Below are positions 52,296 through 61,101 of a DNA stretch of 64,000 bases, piece after piece. The notes under the pieces were generated by a model that worked only from the letters and a program-made list of their open reading frames with translations, did no database searches and had not been told where the DNA came from. Source of the stretch: Balneolaceae bacterium UBA7797 (GTDB lineage: Bacteria; Bacteroidota; Rhodothermia; Balneolales; Balneolaceae). Made by a program: the position numbers and the translations under genes. How positions within the stretch are numbered: the first letter of the stretch is position 1; each line of letters starts with the position of its first letter. Location: contig DLCN01000015.1 of NCBI GenBank assembly GCA_002480645.1, positions 104,315 through 168,314 on the forward strand. Reading direction: 5' to 3'.

Positions 52296-54500
52296 TTAAT
52301 CCTCCACGATGTTAGCACCCATACGAGCATCGGATGGCAAACCGGCAAACGGATCATTATCTCCGGTGATGTCGGTTCCAACACGTTGCAGGTAGGCGAT
52401 CAGAGCGATGATCTGTTTTTTGGAAGTGATGTTATAAGTAACACCTTTTTCCTCATCATTGATCACACCAAAACCATTGTCTTTTAGTCCCTGAGCTATC
52501 ATTTCAGCCTGTGCTTCCGCATCTTTGATAGCCAGATCTTCATACCCTTCTGCATACGGTACGCCTACAGTTCTGAGTGCATTGATCTTATTCGGGATGT
52601 CGTCAGTCTTGTATTCACGATCCAGCATCCATGGGTAAGCAGGCATGATAGATCCTGGTGAAGTTGAGATCGGACGGTGCATGTGGCGCAGGTGCCATGA
52701 GTCAGGATACTTGCTACCGATACGGTGCAGATCCGGACCGGTACGTTTAGAGCCCCACAGGAATGGGTGATCGTAAACGAATTCACCGGCTTTTGAATAT
52801 TCTCCATAACGCTCAGTTTCTGAACGGAAAGGACGAATCATTTGAGAGTGACAGTTATTACAACCTTCAGAGATGTAAATATCACGGCCAACCACTTCAA
52901 GAGGTGTGTAAGGTTTCACACTTTCGATAGTCGGAATGTTTGATTCGATCAGGGCTGTTGGCATGTATTCCACAATACCACCAATCAGAATAGCCACCAG
53001 TACAAGTACGGTGAATTGTAACGGACGTCCTTCCAGACGACGGTGGAATTTCTCTTTATGACCAGCAGATGGATCGATCACAGCAGGTGCCTGAGCTTCT
53101 TCTTCGGCAACCAGACTTCCACTGAATGCAGTTTTAACCAGGTTAAATACACCTACCAGAGCACCAATGATGAACATTGAACCACCAATTGCACGTAATG
53201 CATACATTGGCATAAGCTGAGTAACAGTTTCAAGGAAGTTTGGATACTTCATGAAACCTTCGGTTGTGAATTGTTTCCACATCAGTGACTGAGTGATACC
53301 ACCCCAATACATTGGGATCACGTAGAAGATCGCGCCAAGAGTAGCAAACCAGAAGTGAACGTTCGCCAGTTTCACTGAGAACAACTTGGTTTTGTAGATC
53401 TTAGGTGTGATGTAGTATAACATTGCAAATGTAAGACCACCATTCCACATAAGTGCACCATTATGTACGTGACCGATAATATAATCGGTATAGTGAGCAA
53501 TGGCGTTAACATTTGCGATTGAAAGCATCGGGCCTTCGAAGGTAACCATACCGTAAGAAGTCACTCCAACAACTAAAAACTTCAATACGGGATCTTCACG
53601 TACCCTGTCCCAGGCCCCACGTAAGGTAAGCAGACCATTGAGCATACCACCCCATGATGGCGCTATAAGCATAATACTAAATACAGTACCTAAAGCCTGT
53701 GCCCAACCTGGTAAAGAAGTATACAACAAGTGGTGAGGACCGGCCCAAATATAGATAAAGATCAAAGACCAAAAGTGAACGATCGATAACCGGTAAGAGA
53801 AGATCGGACGTCCGGCCGCTTTTGGAATAAAATAGTACATAATACCCAGGAATGGAGTAGTAAGGAAGAATGCCACCGCATTGTGACCATACCACCATTG
53901 AACCAACGCATCCTGTACACCGGCATAAAGCGAGTAACTTTTAAGGATGGTTGCAGGCATTTCGAAAGAGTTTACCACGTGAAGAACAGCAACGGTTACG
54001 AAGGTTGCAATGTAGAACCAGATGGCTACATAGATGTGTTTTTCACGGCGTTTCATGATCGTCATGATCATGTTTACACCAAATACCACCCAAATAAGCG
54101 TAATGGCGATATCGATCGGCCATTCTAATTCGGCGTATTCTTTACTGGTGTTGATACCAAATGGAAGTGTTAACACGGCAGATAAAATGATCAGCTGCCA
54201 TCCCCAGAAGTGAATCTGGCTCAGTGTTTTGCTCCACATTGGTGTTTTAGTTAATCTCGGCAGCGAATAATAAACCCCGTAGAAAATGGCGTTACCTGCG
54301 AATGCAAAGATAACGGCATTTGTATGCAGAGGTCTTAGTCTTCCGTAAGAAAGTTCCGGGATAAAGCCCAGAAAATCAGGGAAGATTAATTTCAAGGCTA
54401 CGATCAATCCCACAAGGAAACCGATAACCCCGAAGGTAAGAGCCGCAATACCGAAATTACGTACTATCTTATTGTCATAATGAAAAGTATCCATCGACAT
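52296..54500 (-). CDS. ccoNO: fused cbb3 oxidase subunits I and II (CcoN-CcoO)
   Basis: A 734-residue fusion. The CcoN part (about 1-470) has the twelve-helix oxidase core: His59 in RPLHTNAVIF (low-spin haem), CuB ligands His206 (WWYGHNAVAFF) and His256/257 (AGPHHLLY), and His344/346 (HVHNG). The CcoO part (about 490-734) has one transmembrane helix and haem c site GCNNCHSQM (547-551). Fusion of N and O is standard in Bacteroidota/Balneolota. It performs the high-affinity reduction of oxygen to water under microaerobic conditions. It sits after ccoS with 19 bp between. Confidence 0.96.
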   Translation of the reverse strand: MSMDTFHYDNKIVRNFGIAALTFGVIGFLVGLIVALKLIFPDFLGFIPELSYGRLRPLHTNAVIFAFAGNAIFYGVYYSLPRLTKTPMWSKTLSQIHFWGWQLIILSAVLTLPFGINTSKEYAELEWPIDIAITLIWVVFGVNMIMTIMKRREKHIYVAIWFYIATFVTVAVLHVVNSFEMPATILKSYSLYAGVQDALVQWWYGHNAVAFFLTTPFLGIMYYFIPKAAGRPIFSYRLSIVHFWSLIFIYIWAGPHHLLYTSLPGWAQALGTVFSIMLIAPSWGGMLNGLLTLRGAWDRVREDPVLKFLVVGVTSYGMVTFEGPMLSIANVNAIAHYTDYIIGHVHNGALMWNGGLTFAMLYYITPKIYKTKLFSVKLANVHFWFATLGAIFYVIPMYWGGITQSLMWKQFTTEGFMKYPNFLETVTQLMPMYALRAIGGSMFIIGALVGVFNLVKTAFSGSLVAEEEAQAPAVIDPSAGHKEKFHRRLEGRPLQFTVLVLVAILIGGIVEYMPTALIESNIPTIESVKPYTPLEVVGRDIYISEGCNNCHSQMIRPFRSETERYGEYSKAGEFVYDHPFLWGSKRTGPDLHRIGSKYPDSWHLRHMHRPISTSPGSIMPAYPWMLDREYKTDDIPNKINALRTVGVPYAEGYEDLAIKDAEAQAEMIAQGLKDNGFGVINDEEKGVTYNITSKKQIIALIAYLQRVGTDITGDNDPFAGLPSDARMGANIVED

Positions 54501-54519
54501 TTGTAATCCCTATTATTGG

Positions 54520-54687
54520 TTAGTGTTTAGAATTTTGAGTTTGAGAAATTTCGTCATCGAAGAGCATTCTGATGGATGGAGTTTCCGAATCATCGAACTG
54601 ACCCGTTTTAACCGCCCAGTAAAAAGCTCCCAGAAAAAAAAGTGCCACCATCAGGCTGAATAAAACCAGTACTACAATTACGCCCAT
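54520..54687 (-). CDS. ccoS: cbb3 oxidase maturation protein CcoS
   Basis: A 55-residue protein that is easy to miss. It starts at the ATG at 54687 inside the last codons of ccoI (10-bp overlap) and reads MGVIVVLVLFSLMVALFFLG, then AFYWAVKTGQFDDSETPSIR and MLFDDE. The single helix followed by FYWAVKTGQFDD is the CcoS hallmark. CcoS is needed to insert haem b and Cu into CcoN. It bridges ccoI and ccoNO in the operon. Confidence 0.92.
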   Translation of the reverse strand: MGVIVVLVLFSLMVALFFLGAFYWAVKTGQFDDSETPSIRMLFDDEISQTQNSKH

Positions 54688-57125
54688 ATTTTTAGCCCCA
54701 TTTTTCGTGCTTTAATTCGTGTTACTGTATAAGTAAAAGCCATTACACTCACCGAGCTCAGTGGCATCAAAATAGCCGCAACCAATGGTGATAAATGGCC
54801 GGTAACTGCAAAACCTAATCCGGTAATATTGTAGATCAGCGAGATCACAAAACTCGCAATGATGATCCGGAATGAAGCTCTGCTGAATTTCAATAATGTG
54901 TGCATGTTTTCGAGTGATCCACCTTCTGCAATGGCATCACAGGCCGGGGAGAAAGAACTCATATCATCAGAAATGGCAATCCCGAAATTACTCGCCTGCA
55001 AGGCCCCGGCATCATTCAGCCCATCACCGATCATCACAACATGTTTGCCTTCATTCTTAAGTCCTTCGATCACATTCAGCTTTTGAACCGGAGACTGATT
55101 GAATAACATTTTCTTCCAGTTTGAGAAAACGTTTCTGAGTTTATTCTCCTCAAAACTATTATCACCACTTAACAGGTAGGCCTCATGATTCTCCCGTTCG
55201 AGATCTTCCAGTAAGGTTTTAAGTCCTTTCCGAACCCGGTTTTCGAAGGTGAAATAGCCTTTATAATATCCGTCGATGCAGATATGAACCATAGAACCTG
55301 ATTCATTGGTTGCCGGGATATCCTCATTGGTCAATCCTTCCTGCTGAATGAGGAAAGAGCGACTGCCGATCGCAACACTGGTACCTGAGATCAAAGAAAT
55401 GATGCCTTTACCCGGAATCTCATCAAACTGATCGGGAGTAATTGTATCTCTGATCTCCAGTTTATTGTAGATCTTTTTTGATAACGGATGAATGGATTGC
55501 CTGGCTGCTGATGCGATGAGTTGAATATCTCTTTGAGACAACCGGGAACCTGAAAAACGAATGTCGGCTTTGTCAGATTCAGTAATAGTTCCAGTTTTAT
55601 CAAAAACGAAGGTATTCGCTTTGGATAGTTCTTCTACTACATTTGTACTACGGATGTACAATCCATTTAAGGCCAGAATATTCACTGCAGAACCTAAGGT
55701 AAACGGGGTGGAAAGCGCAAGGGCACATGGGCAGGCAATGATCAACACCGAGGTGAATATGGTGAAAGCCCGGGTTGGTTCGATCTGAAACCAAACAATA
55801 AGTGACACAATGGCAATTCCAAGCACAGTAAATGTAAAATGCGGACTGATGCGGTCTGCGAAGGTAGTTACGGTCTTATCTTTTTCTGATTTCCCGAAAG
55901 CCTCATTTTCCCAAAGTGAAGTAAGATAGCTGTGTTCCACTTTTTTGGAAACCATAAGCTCGGCATGACTACCGATCACTTTTCCCCCGGCGTAAACCTG
56001 AGTGCCTTCGGTTACGGTAACGGGCTCGGTCTCTCCGGTGATAAAGCTGTAATCAATATCAGCTTCTGATGAACGGAGTACTGAATCGGCGGGGATCAAT
56101 TCCTGATTTCGGATGATGATCTCGTCGCCGATCTCTAATTTATCCACCGGAATAGATCGTTCTTCCTCATTTTCCTTTCTGATAACCGCTATAGGCAGGT
56201 AAGATTTGTAATCGCGGTCGAAAGACAATGAATCGAAGGTTTTCTTTTGAACCACCTTCCCGATCAACAGGAAGAAGATGAATCCGGTGAAGGAATCGAA
56301 ATATCCGGCGCCGGTACCACTCAGTATTTCGTACAGGCTTCTGCCAAATAATGCAATGATACCGATCGAGATCGGAACATCCAGATTGATCCCTTTTTGA
56401 CTGATTGCCGCCCAGGCCGATTTCAGATAATCGATACTGCTGTAGAGCAGTACAGGCGTTGCAAGGGCGATATTTAATCCCCCGAAGAAATAGCGAAACA
56501 TCTGAGAAGAACCCGACTGATCCATCTCAAGATATTCCGGAAAACTGAAGAGCATGATATTACCAAAGGCAAAACCGGCTACACCGAGTTTAAGCAGGAG
56601 TCCCCGTTGGATGCTGGAGGTTTTCTTTTCCTCCAGTTGTTCCATTTTAAGATTGGGTTCGTAGCCAATGGTGGTTAGCAGCTCTACTACATTACGCAGG
56701 TTCGTTTTCGAGGCGTCGTAAACGATAGTTACCGTGCGTTTCATGAAATTCACCGTTCCCTTTAAGATACCTGCATCAATATTGTGCAAATTTTCCAACA
56801 ACCAAACACAAGAAGTACAGTGTATGTTGGGAACGAAGAAGGTAACGGAAGTGGTGGTCCCGTTCCGGAAATCGACCAGTTTGTGTTCAACATCCTGATC
56901 GAGCAGATATTCGAATCTCTTTCGCTCTATACCGGTTTTTACGGTATTACCTGCATTTTCGTCCAGATTATAATAAGTACACAGATTGTTCTCATTCAAA
57001 ATCTGGAACACGGTCTTACAGCCTTCACAGCAAAAGATCTTATCATCATGATAGATCTCCGTACCCGTGCAGTCCTCACCACAGTGGTAACATCGGGTAT
57101 CCTCTATCACATGATCGTTTGCCAT
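54678..57125 (-). CDS. ccoI: copper-exporting P-type ATPase for cbb3 assembly (CcoI/FixI)
   Basis: An 815-residue P1B-type ATPase. The N-terminal Cys-rich domain (CYHCGEDCTG, FCCEGCKTVFQIL, residues 17-45) is characteristic of CcoI. The heavy-metal domain has HCTSCVWLLENL, the membrane site is ACPCALALSTPF, and the phosphorylation site is FDKTGTITES. GDGLNDAGAL is the hinge. It loads copper for the CuB centre of CcoN. It follows the Rrf2 regulator gene by only 2 bp and overlaps ccoS. Confidence 0.95.
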   Translation of the reverse strand: MANDHVIEDTRCYHCGEDCTGTEIYHDDKIFCCEGCKTVFQILNENNLCTYYNLDENAGNTVKTGIERKRFEYLLDQDVEHKLVDFRNGTTTSVTFFVPNIHCTSCVWLLENLHNIDAGILKGTVNFMKRTVTIVYDASKTNLRNVVELLTTIGYEPNLKMEQLEEKKTSSIQRGLLLKLGVAGFAFGNIMLFSFPEYLEMDQSGSSQMFRYFFGGLNIALATPVLLYSSIDYLKSAWAAISQKGINLDVPISIGIIALFGRSLYEILSGTGAGYFDSFTGFIFFLLIGKVVQKKTFDSLSFDRDYKSYLPIAVIRKENEEERSIPVDKLEIGDEIIIRNQELIPADSVLRSSEADIDYSFITGETEPVTVTEGTQVYAGGKVIGSHAELMVSKKVEHSYLTSLWENEAFGKSEKDKTVTTFADRISPHFTFTVLGIAIVSLIVWFQIEPTRAFTIFTSVLIIACPCALALSTPFTLGSAVNILALNGLYIRSTNVVEELSKANTFVFDKTGTITESDKADIRFSGSRLSQRDIQLIASAARQSIHPLSKKIYNKLEIRDTITPDQFDEIPGKGIISLISGTSVAIGSRSFLIQQEGLTNEDIPATNESGSMVHICIDGYYKGYFTFENRVRKGLKTLLEDLERENHEAYLLSGDNSFEENKLRNVFSNWKKMLFNQSPVQKLNVIEGLKNEGKHVVMIGDGLNDAGALQASNFGIAISDDMSSFSPACDAIAEGGSLENMHTLLKFSRASFRIIIASFVISLIYNITGLGFAVTGHLSPLVAAILMPLSSVSVMAFTYTVTRIKARKMGLKIWA

Positions 57126-57127
57126 TA

Positions 57128-57580
57128 TTAAGCTGCTCCGTAGGTATAGCTCAGACGTTCATTAAACCACGACTGAGACATTAAGGCTTCGGCTTGCGCA
57201 AAGGTAGTTTCCTGAAGCCATTCCTGGATCTTATCTCTTTCTTCAGACCAGAAGAGATGGAAAGGGCAGGGCTCAATTTGGCCACACCCTTCTATCCCCA
57301 TAAAACATGTGTGAAAAAATGAATCTCCATCTATGGCGGTGATCACATCGTACACAGAAATTTCATCAAGGGGTTTGGCAATATATACACCGCCGTTCAA
57401 CCCACGTTGAGAACCGAGTATGCCCGGAGCTTTTAGTTTTGAGAGTATCTGCGACAGATACGCCGCCGGGCAATTTAAATGACGCGACAATTCAGAAGCA
57501 GAAATAACATCGTTTTCCTGCTTTGAAATTGCGATAATCGCTGATATCGCGTATTGAGCACCTTGGGAGACTAATTTCAT
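57128..57580 (-). CDS. Rrf2-family Fe-S regulator at the head of the cbb3 operon
   Basis: A 150-residue winged-helix protein. The DNA-binding domain (1-70) has LVSQGAQYAISAIIAISKQE and SRHLNCPAAYLSQILSKLK, then GSQRGLNGGVYIAKP. Three cysteines C92, C99 and C105 (CFMGIEGCGQIEPC) with His108 nearby match the Fe-S ligand layout of IscR/NsrR. It precedes ccoI by 2 bp, and a 28-bp palindrome lies 17 bp before its start. Autoregulation and control of the cco operon in response to oxygen, NO or Fe-S status is inferred. Confidence 0.9.
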   Translation of the reverse strand: MKLVSQGAQYAISAIIAISKQENDVISASELSRHLNCPAAYLSQILSKLKAPGILGSQRGLNGGVYIAKPLDEISVYDVITAIDGDSFFHTCFMGIEGCGQIEPCPFHLFWSEERDKIQEWLQETTFAQAEALMSQSWFNERLSYTYGAA

Positions 57581-57596
57581 ATCCTCTATATAATTC

Positions 57597-57624
57597 TAAT
57601 ATCCATATTCGAATATCGATATTA
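57597..57624. promoter_or_regulatory. 28-bp operator-like dyad upstream of the Rrf2 gene
   Basis: TAATATC...GATATTA with a central TATTCGAATA core forms a near-perfect palindrome (one mismatched pair in 14). It lies 17 bp before the regulator's ATG, a natural site for autorepression and control of the downstream cco genes. Confidence 0.6.
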
Positions 57625-58039
57625 GATTTTAAGAACCTTATTCAATACATGCAATGGGTACTCAAAAAATAATTCATAAAATCTTCATAGAATCAGGTGT
57701 TTCCGGATAGCCGTGCAGCAACAAAAAAGGAGTTACATGGGAAGCACTATGGATGTATTGGAGATCGAATTTCAACAGAACGGGTAGATTTGAAATTGGA
57801 TACCATCAAAGGTCCAAACTACTCAGATCTAAAGATAATGATCCGAAGATCTCCGGAAGTTTATCCCGGACGTAGGATTTACCGGCAACCCATATAATTC
57901 TAAAAATCCCTACGAGAACATGAATGATTGTATGTATATGGTGAATAACTTCTGAATATTGGGGAAAAGTCAGTCCTCATTTAAAGAAAAAACCTCGTAC
58001 CTTTTGGCCGTCTAAATCCTAATAAAAACCTTTCGATTG
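57625..58039. other. 415-bp intergenic region between the divergent Rrf2 and purL genes
   Basis: No convincing gene is visible. A 66-codon frame at 57697-57897 begins with GTG and has no family features. A strong-looking AAAGGAG before an ATG near 57736 opens only 16 codons before a stop. TACCTTTTG at 57998-58006, about 33 bp before the purL ATG, resembles a -7 box, but no -33 partner is clear. Confidence 0.45.
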
Positions 58040-60280
58040 ATGGCCACCTCTCACGCTCAGGAACCCGAAGTAACACTAGAACTAGCCCTTGAACATGGTT
58101 TAAATGAAGAAGAATACGGCTGGATCGTGGATAAACTCGGACGAACTCCTACATTCACCGAACTTGGTGTGTATTCGGTTATGTGGAGTGAACACTGCTC
58201 CTATAAAAATTCTATTGTTGAATTAAAGAAATTACCCCGTGATGGTGAACATTTGCTTGTGGGAGCCGGTGAAGAGAATGCCGGTTTGGTGGATATTGGT
58301 GACGGACTTGGTTGTGCATTTAAGATAGAAAGTCATAATCACCCGTCTGCAGTGGAACCCTATCAGGGTGCGGCAACCGGAGTGGGAGGAATTCATCGTG
58401 ATATCTTTACTATGGGTGCCCGACCTATAGCTAGCCTGAATTCTCTGCGATTCGGGGATATGAAGAACCCGCGGGTACGTTATCTGCTAGACGGAGTAGT
58501 ACGGGGTATTGGAGATTATGGAAATTCCTTCGGTGTTCCGGTGATAGCCGGTGAGGTTTATTTTGATGAAAGTTATGAAGGTAATCCACTCGTAAATGCG
58601 ATGAGTATCGGGATTGTAAAGGCAGGAGAGACCGCCTCAGCCATTGCAGAAGGTATCGGTAATCCGGTGATCATAGTTGGTGCAAGCACTGGTCGGGATG
58701 GAATTCATGGTGCCACCTTTGCTTCTGAAGAGATCAGTGAAGAAAGTGAAAAGAAACGACCAAGTGTTCAGGTTGGTGATCCATTCACCGAGAAACTGTT
58801 ACTCGAAGCGAGTCTGGAAGCGTTAAAAACCGGAGCTGTGGTTGGAATGCAGGATATGGGAGCCGCAGGAATAGCCTGTTCTTCCAGCGAAATGACCGCA
58901 AAAGGTCAACAAGGTATGCGCGTGGATCTAGATAAAGTTCCGGCACGTGAAGACGGAATGACCGCGTACGAGCTTCTATTGTCTGAATCTCAGGAGCGGA
59001 TGCTCGTGGTTGCACACAAAGGACGTGAGCAAGAGATCATTGATGTATATGAAAAATGGGATCTGCATGCCGTTGTTGTGGGCGAAGTAGTAGATGGGGA
59101 TAAAGTAACTTATTGGAAAGAAGGGGAAGTTAAGGCAGAGATCCCGGCTGACCATCTTGTTTTAGGTGGTGGGGCTCCTCAATACATACGTGAAACTAAG
59201 AAACCGGCTTATCTCGAAGAAACTCAGAATTTTGATATCGAAGGTCTGGACCATCCTGCAGATCATATTGATACCATTAAAAAGCTGCTGAATAGTCCTA
59301 ATATTGCTTCTAAACGATGGGTACACGAGCAATACGATACTACGGTGAGAACAAATACGGTAACCGCTCCGGGAGCATCCGATTCCGGAGTGATACGTAT
59401 CAAGGATACCAAAAAAGGACTGGTGGCTAAAACGGATTGTAACGGTCGGTATGTTTATCTGAATCCACGAAAAGGGGGGCAGATCGCTGTTGTTGAATCA
59501 GCACGAAACGTTGTTTGTTCAGGGGGCAAACCTATGGCCATTACCAATTGTCTTAATTTTGGAAATCCCTATAAACCCGAAGTTTACTGGACATTTAAGG
59601 AAGCATTAGGTGGTATGGGAGATGCCTGCCGTGCCTTAAACACACCGGTTACAGGCGGTAACGTAAGTTTTTATAACGAAAATCCGGAAGGGGCGATCTT
59701 CCCGTCTCCGATCATCGGCATGCTTGGAGTGATCGAAGATGTGGAGAAGCATACAACCACTCCTGAATTTAAAGCCGAAGGTGAGATAATAGTTTATCTG
59801 GGTGCAGATAGAAAGGGGTTGGGAGGAACAGAATATCTTAAAGTGATCCACAACCTTACGCAAGGTGATGCTCCGGAATTAAATATCGACTTTGAAGTAA
59901 AACTTCAGGAATCACTTCTCGAAGCAATAAAGGCAGGATTTATCACTGCAGCCCATGATATCGCGGATGGCGGACTGGCGATTACATTGGCTGAAATGGC
60001 GATATTCAGCAAATTGGGTGCAACCGTAGATCTGGCGAAACTCACTGGTTCAGCACACGAGGTGCTTTTTAGTGAAGCTCAGTCCGGAGTGGTTGTAACA
60101 ATCCGGGAAGCAGATCTTTCTACAGTAAAAGCCCATTTCGAAAATTTCGGAGTACCGGCAATTGAAATAGGTAGTGTAAACGGATCTGATAAACTGGAGA
60201 TCAAAGGAATCGGATCACTTGATCTGAAGGAGATCTCAGAAACCTATGAATCGGTGATTCCGAATGCGATGAACACCTGA
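58040..60280 (+). CDS. purL: phosphoribosylformylglycinamidine synthase II
   Basis: Fourth step of purine synthesis, FGAR to FGAM with ATP. It is the small PurL type (746 residues). VMWSEHCSYKNS holds the active-site His, and IESHNHPSAVEPYQGAATGV and GGIHRDIFTMGARPIA are the ATP/Mg sites of the first half. The second half repeats with FGNPYKPEVYW, TGGNVSFYNE and AAHDIADGGLAITLAEMA. A separate PurQ/PurS must exist elsewhere. The ATG at 58040 is preferred over the TTG at 58037. It is followed by a terminator. Confidence 0.97.
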   Translation: MATSHAQEPEVTLELALEHGLNEEEYGWIVDKLGRTPTFTELGVYSVMWSEHCSYKNSIVELKKLPRDGEHLLVGAGEENAGLVDIGDGLGCAFKIESHNHPSAVEPYQGAATGVGGIHRDIFTMGARPIASLNSLRFGDMKNPRVRYLLDGVVRGIGDYGNSFGVPVIAGEVYFDESYEGNPLVNAMSIGIVKAGETASAIAEGIGNPVIIVGASTGRDGIHGATFASEEISEESEKKRPSVQVGDPFTEKLLLEASLEALKTGAVVGMQDMGAAGIACSSSEMTAKGQQGMRVDLDKVPAREDGMTAYELLLSESQERMLVVAHKGREQEIIDVYEKWDLHAVVVGEVVDGDKVTYWKEGEVKAEIPADHLVLGGGAPQYIRETKKPAYLEETQNFDIEGLDHPADHIDTIKKLLNSPNIASKRWVHEQYDTTVRTNTVTAPGASDSGVIRIKDTKKGLVAKTDCNGRYVYLNPRKGGQIAVVESARNVVCSGGKPMAITNCLNFGNPYKPEVYWTFKEALGGMGDACRALNTPVTGGNVSFYNENPEGAIFPSPIIGMLGVIEDVEKHTTTPEFKAEGEIIVYLGADRKGLGGTEYLKVIHNLTQGDAPELNIDFEVKLQESLLEAIKAGFITAAHDIADGGLAITLAEMAIFSKLGATVDLAKLTGSAHEVLFSEAQSGVVVTIREADLSTVKAHFENFGVPAIEIGSVNGSDKLEIKGIGSLDLKEISETYESVIPNAMNT

Positions 60281-60310
60281 TTGAAAGCAGGTACTTAAAA
60301 ATTTTAGAGA

Positions 60311-60339
60311 CCCCGTGGAACGAATTCACGGGGTTTTTT
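60311..60339 (+). terminator. Rho-independent terminator of purL
   Basis: A perfect 7-bp GC-rich stem (60311-60317 with 60327-60333) is followed by six T. Confidence 0.85.
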
Positions 60340-60381
60340 CATTTTGGGATGCACATTTAACTCAATAAATAAGCATCATCA

Positions 60382-61101
60382 ATGAAAGGAAAGCTAGCAT
60401 TAATTGTCGGAGGATCGGGCGGAATTGGTTCTGCGATCGCCAGAGAGTTATCATCTAAAGGTGCCCGTGTGGTATTGGCGGGTAGAAATAAAAGTAAGGC
60501 GGAAGAGGTGGCCAAGGAGATCAACGAAAACGGAGGAGATGCCTATGCCATCGATGTTGATGTTACAGCTGCTGAATCCGTAAAGAATATGGCTCAGCAG
60601 ATCTCAGATAATTTAGGTGAGATAGATATTTTGGTAAATGCTTTCGGTCAGGGATTGATCCAACCATTCAAAGAAATTAACCCGGCTTATGCTAAAGAGA
60701 TCATTGATGTTAATGTGTTTGGTACTTTTGTTGTTACACAGACCATTTTATCTCACATGAATACAGAAGAGCCCGGACACGTGATTATGTTTCCGGGAAC
60801 AATGGGTAAATATGTAATGAAGAATTCCTCGGTATATGCCGCTTCGAAATTTGCTATTCAAGGTATGACCAAAGCCCTTGTTGAAGAATTGAAAAGGGAT
60901 AATGTGCGCTTTTCTCTATTCTATCTCGGTGGAGTAAACACCCCATTTTGGGATGATGAACGCGTATCAATGAGGGTTAAGAAAGAGGCAATGTTAAGTC
61001 CGGATGAAGTGGCCAGGACCGTAGTCTCAGCCATTTCAATACCGGGTATCGGAGTTGTTAACGAAGTGGTTATGCAACCCGAGAGTCATCAATTGGTTTA
61101 A
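60382..61101 (+). CDS. short-chain dehydrogenase/reductase
   Basis: A 239-residue classical SDR. GGSGGIGSAIA is the NADP-binding Gly motif, followed by VVLAGRNKSKAEEV. NAFGQG replaces the usual NNAG. The catalytic set has Ser near FPGTMGKYVMKNSS and YAASKFA (YxxxK). It most resembles 3-ketoacyl-ACP reductase-like or sepiapterin-like SDRs, so the substrate is open. Its stop overlaps the convergent lysine transaminase gene by 4 bp. Confidence 0.9.
   Translation: MKGKLALIVGGSGGIGSAIARELSSKGARVVLAGRNKSKAEEVAKEINENGGDAYAIDVDVTAAESVKNMAQQISDNLGEIDILVNAFGQGLIQPFKEINPAYAKEIIDVNVFGTFVVTQTILSHMNTEEPGHVIMFPGTMGKYVMKNSSVYAASKFAIQGMTKALVEELKRDNVRFSLFYLGGVNTPFWDDERVSMRVKKEAMLSPDEVARTVVSAISIPGIGVVNEVVMQPESHQLV

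Noticed and set aside
52127..52384. Longer CcoQ starting at 52384
   Set aside because: The extra 31 residues overlap the end of ccoNO in another frame, and the ATG at 52291 gives the expected 54-residue CcoQ.
57697..57897. 66-codon open frame upstream of purL
   Set aside because: It begins with GTG, has no recognisable motif or signal, and contains mixed composition unlike the neighbours. A better Shine-Dalgarno nearby leads only to a 16-codon frame.
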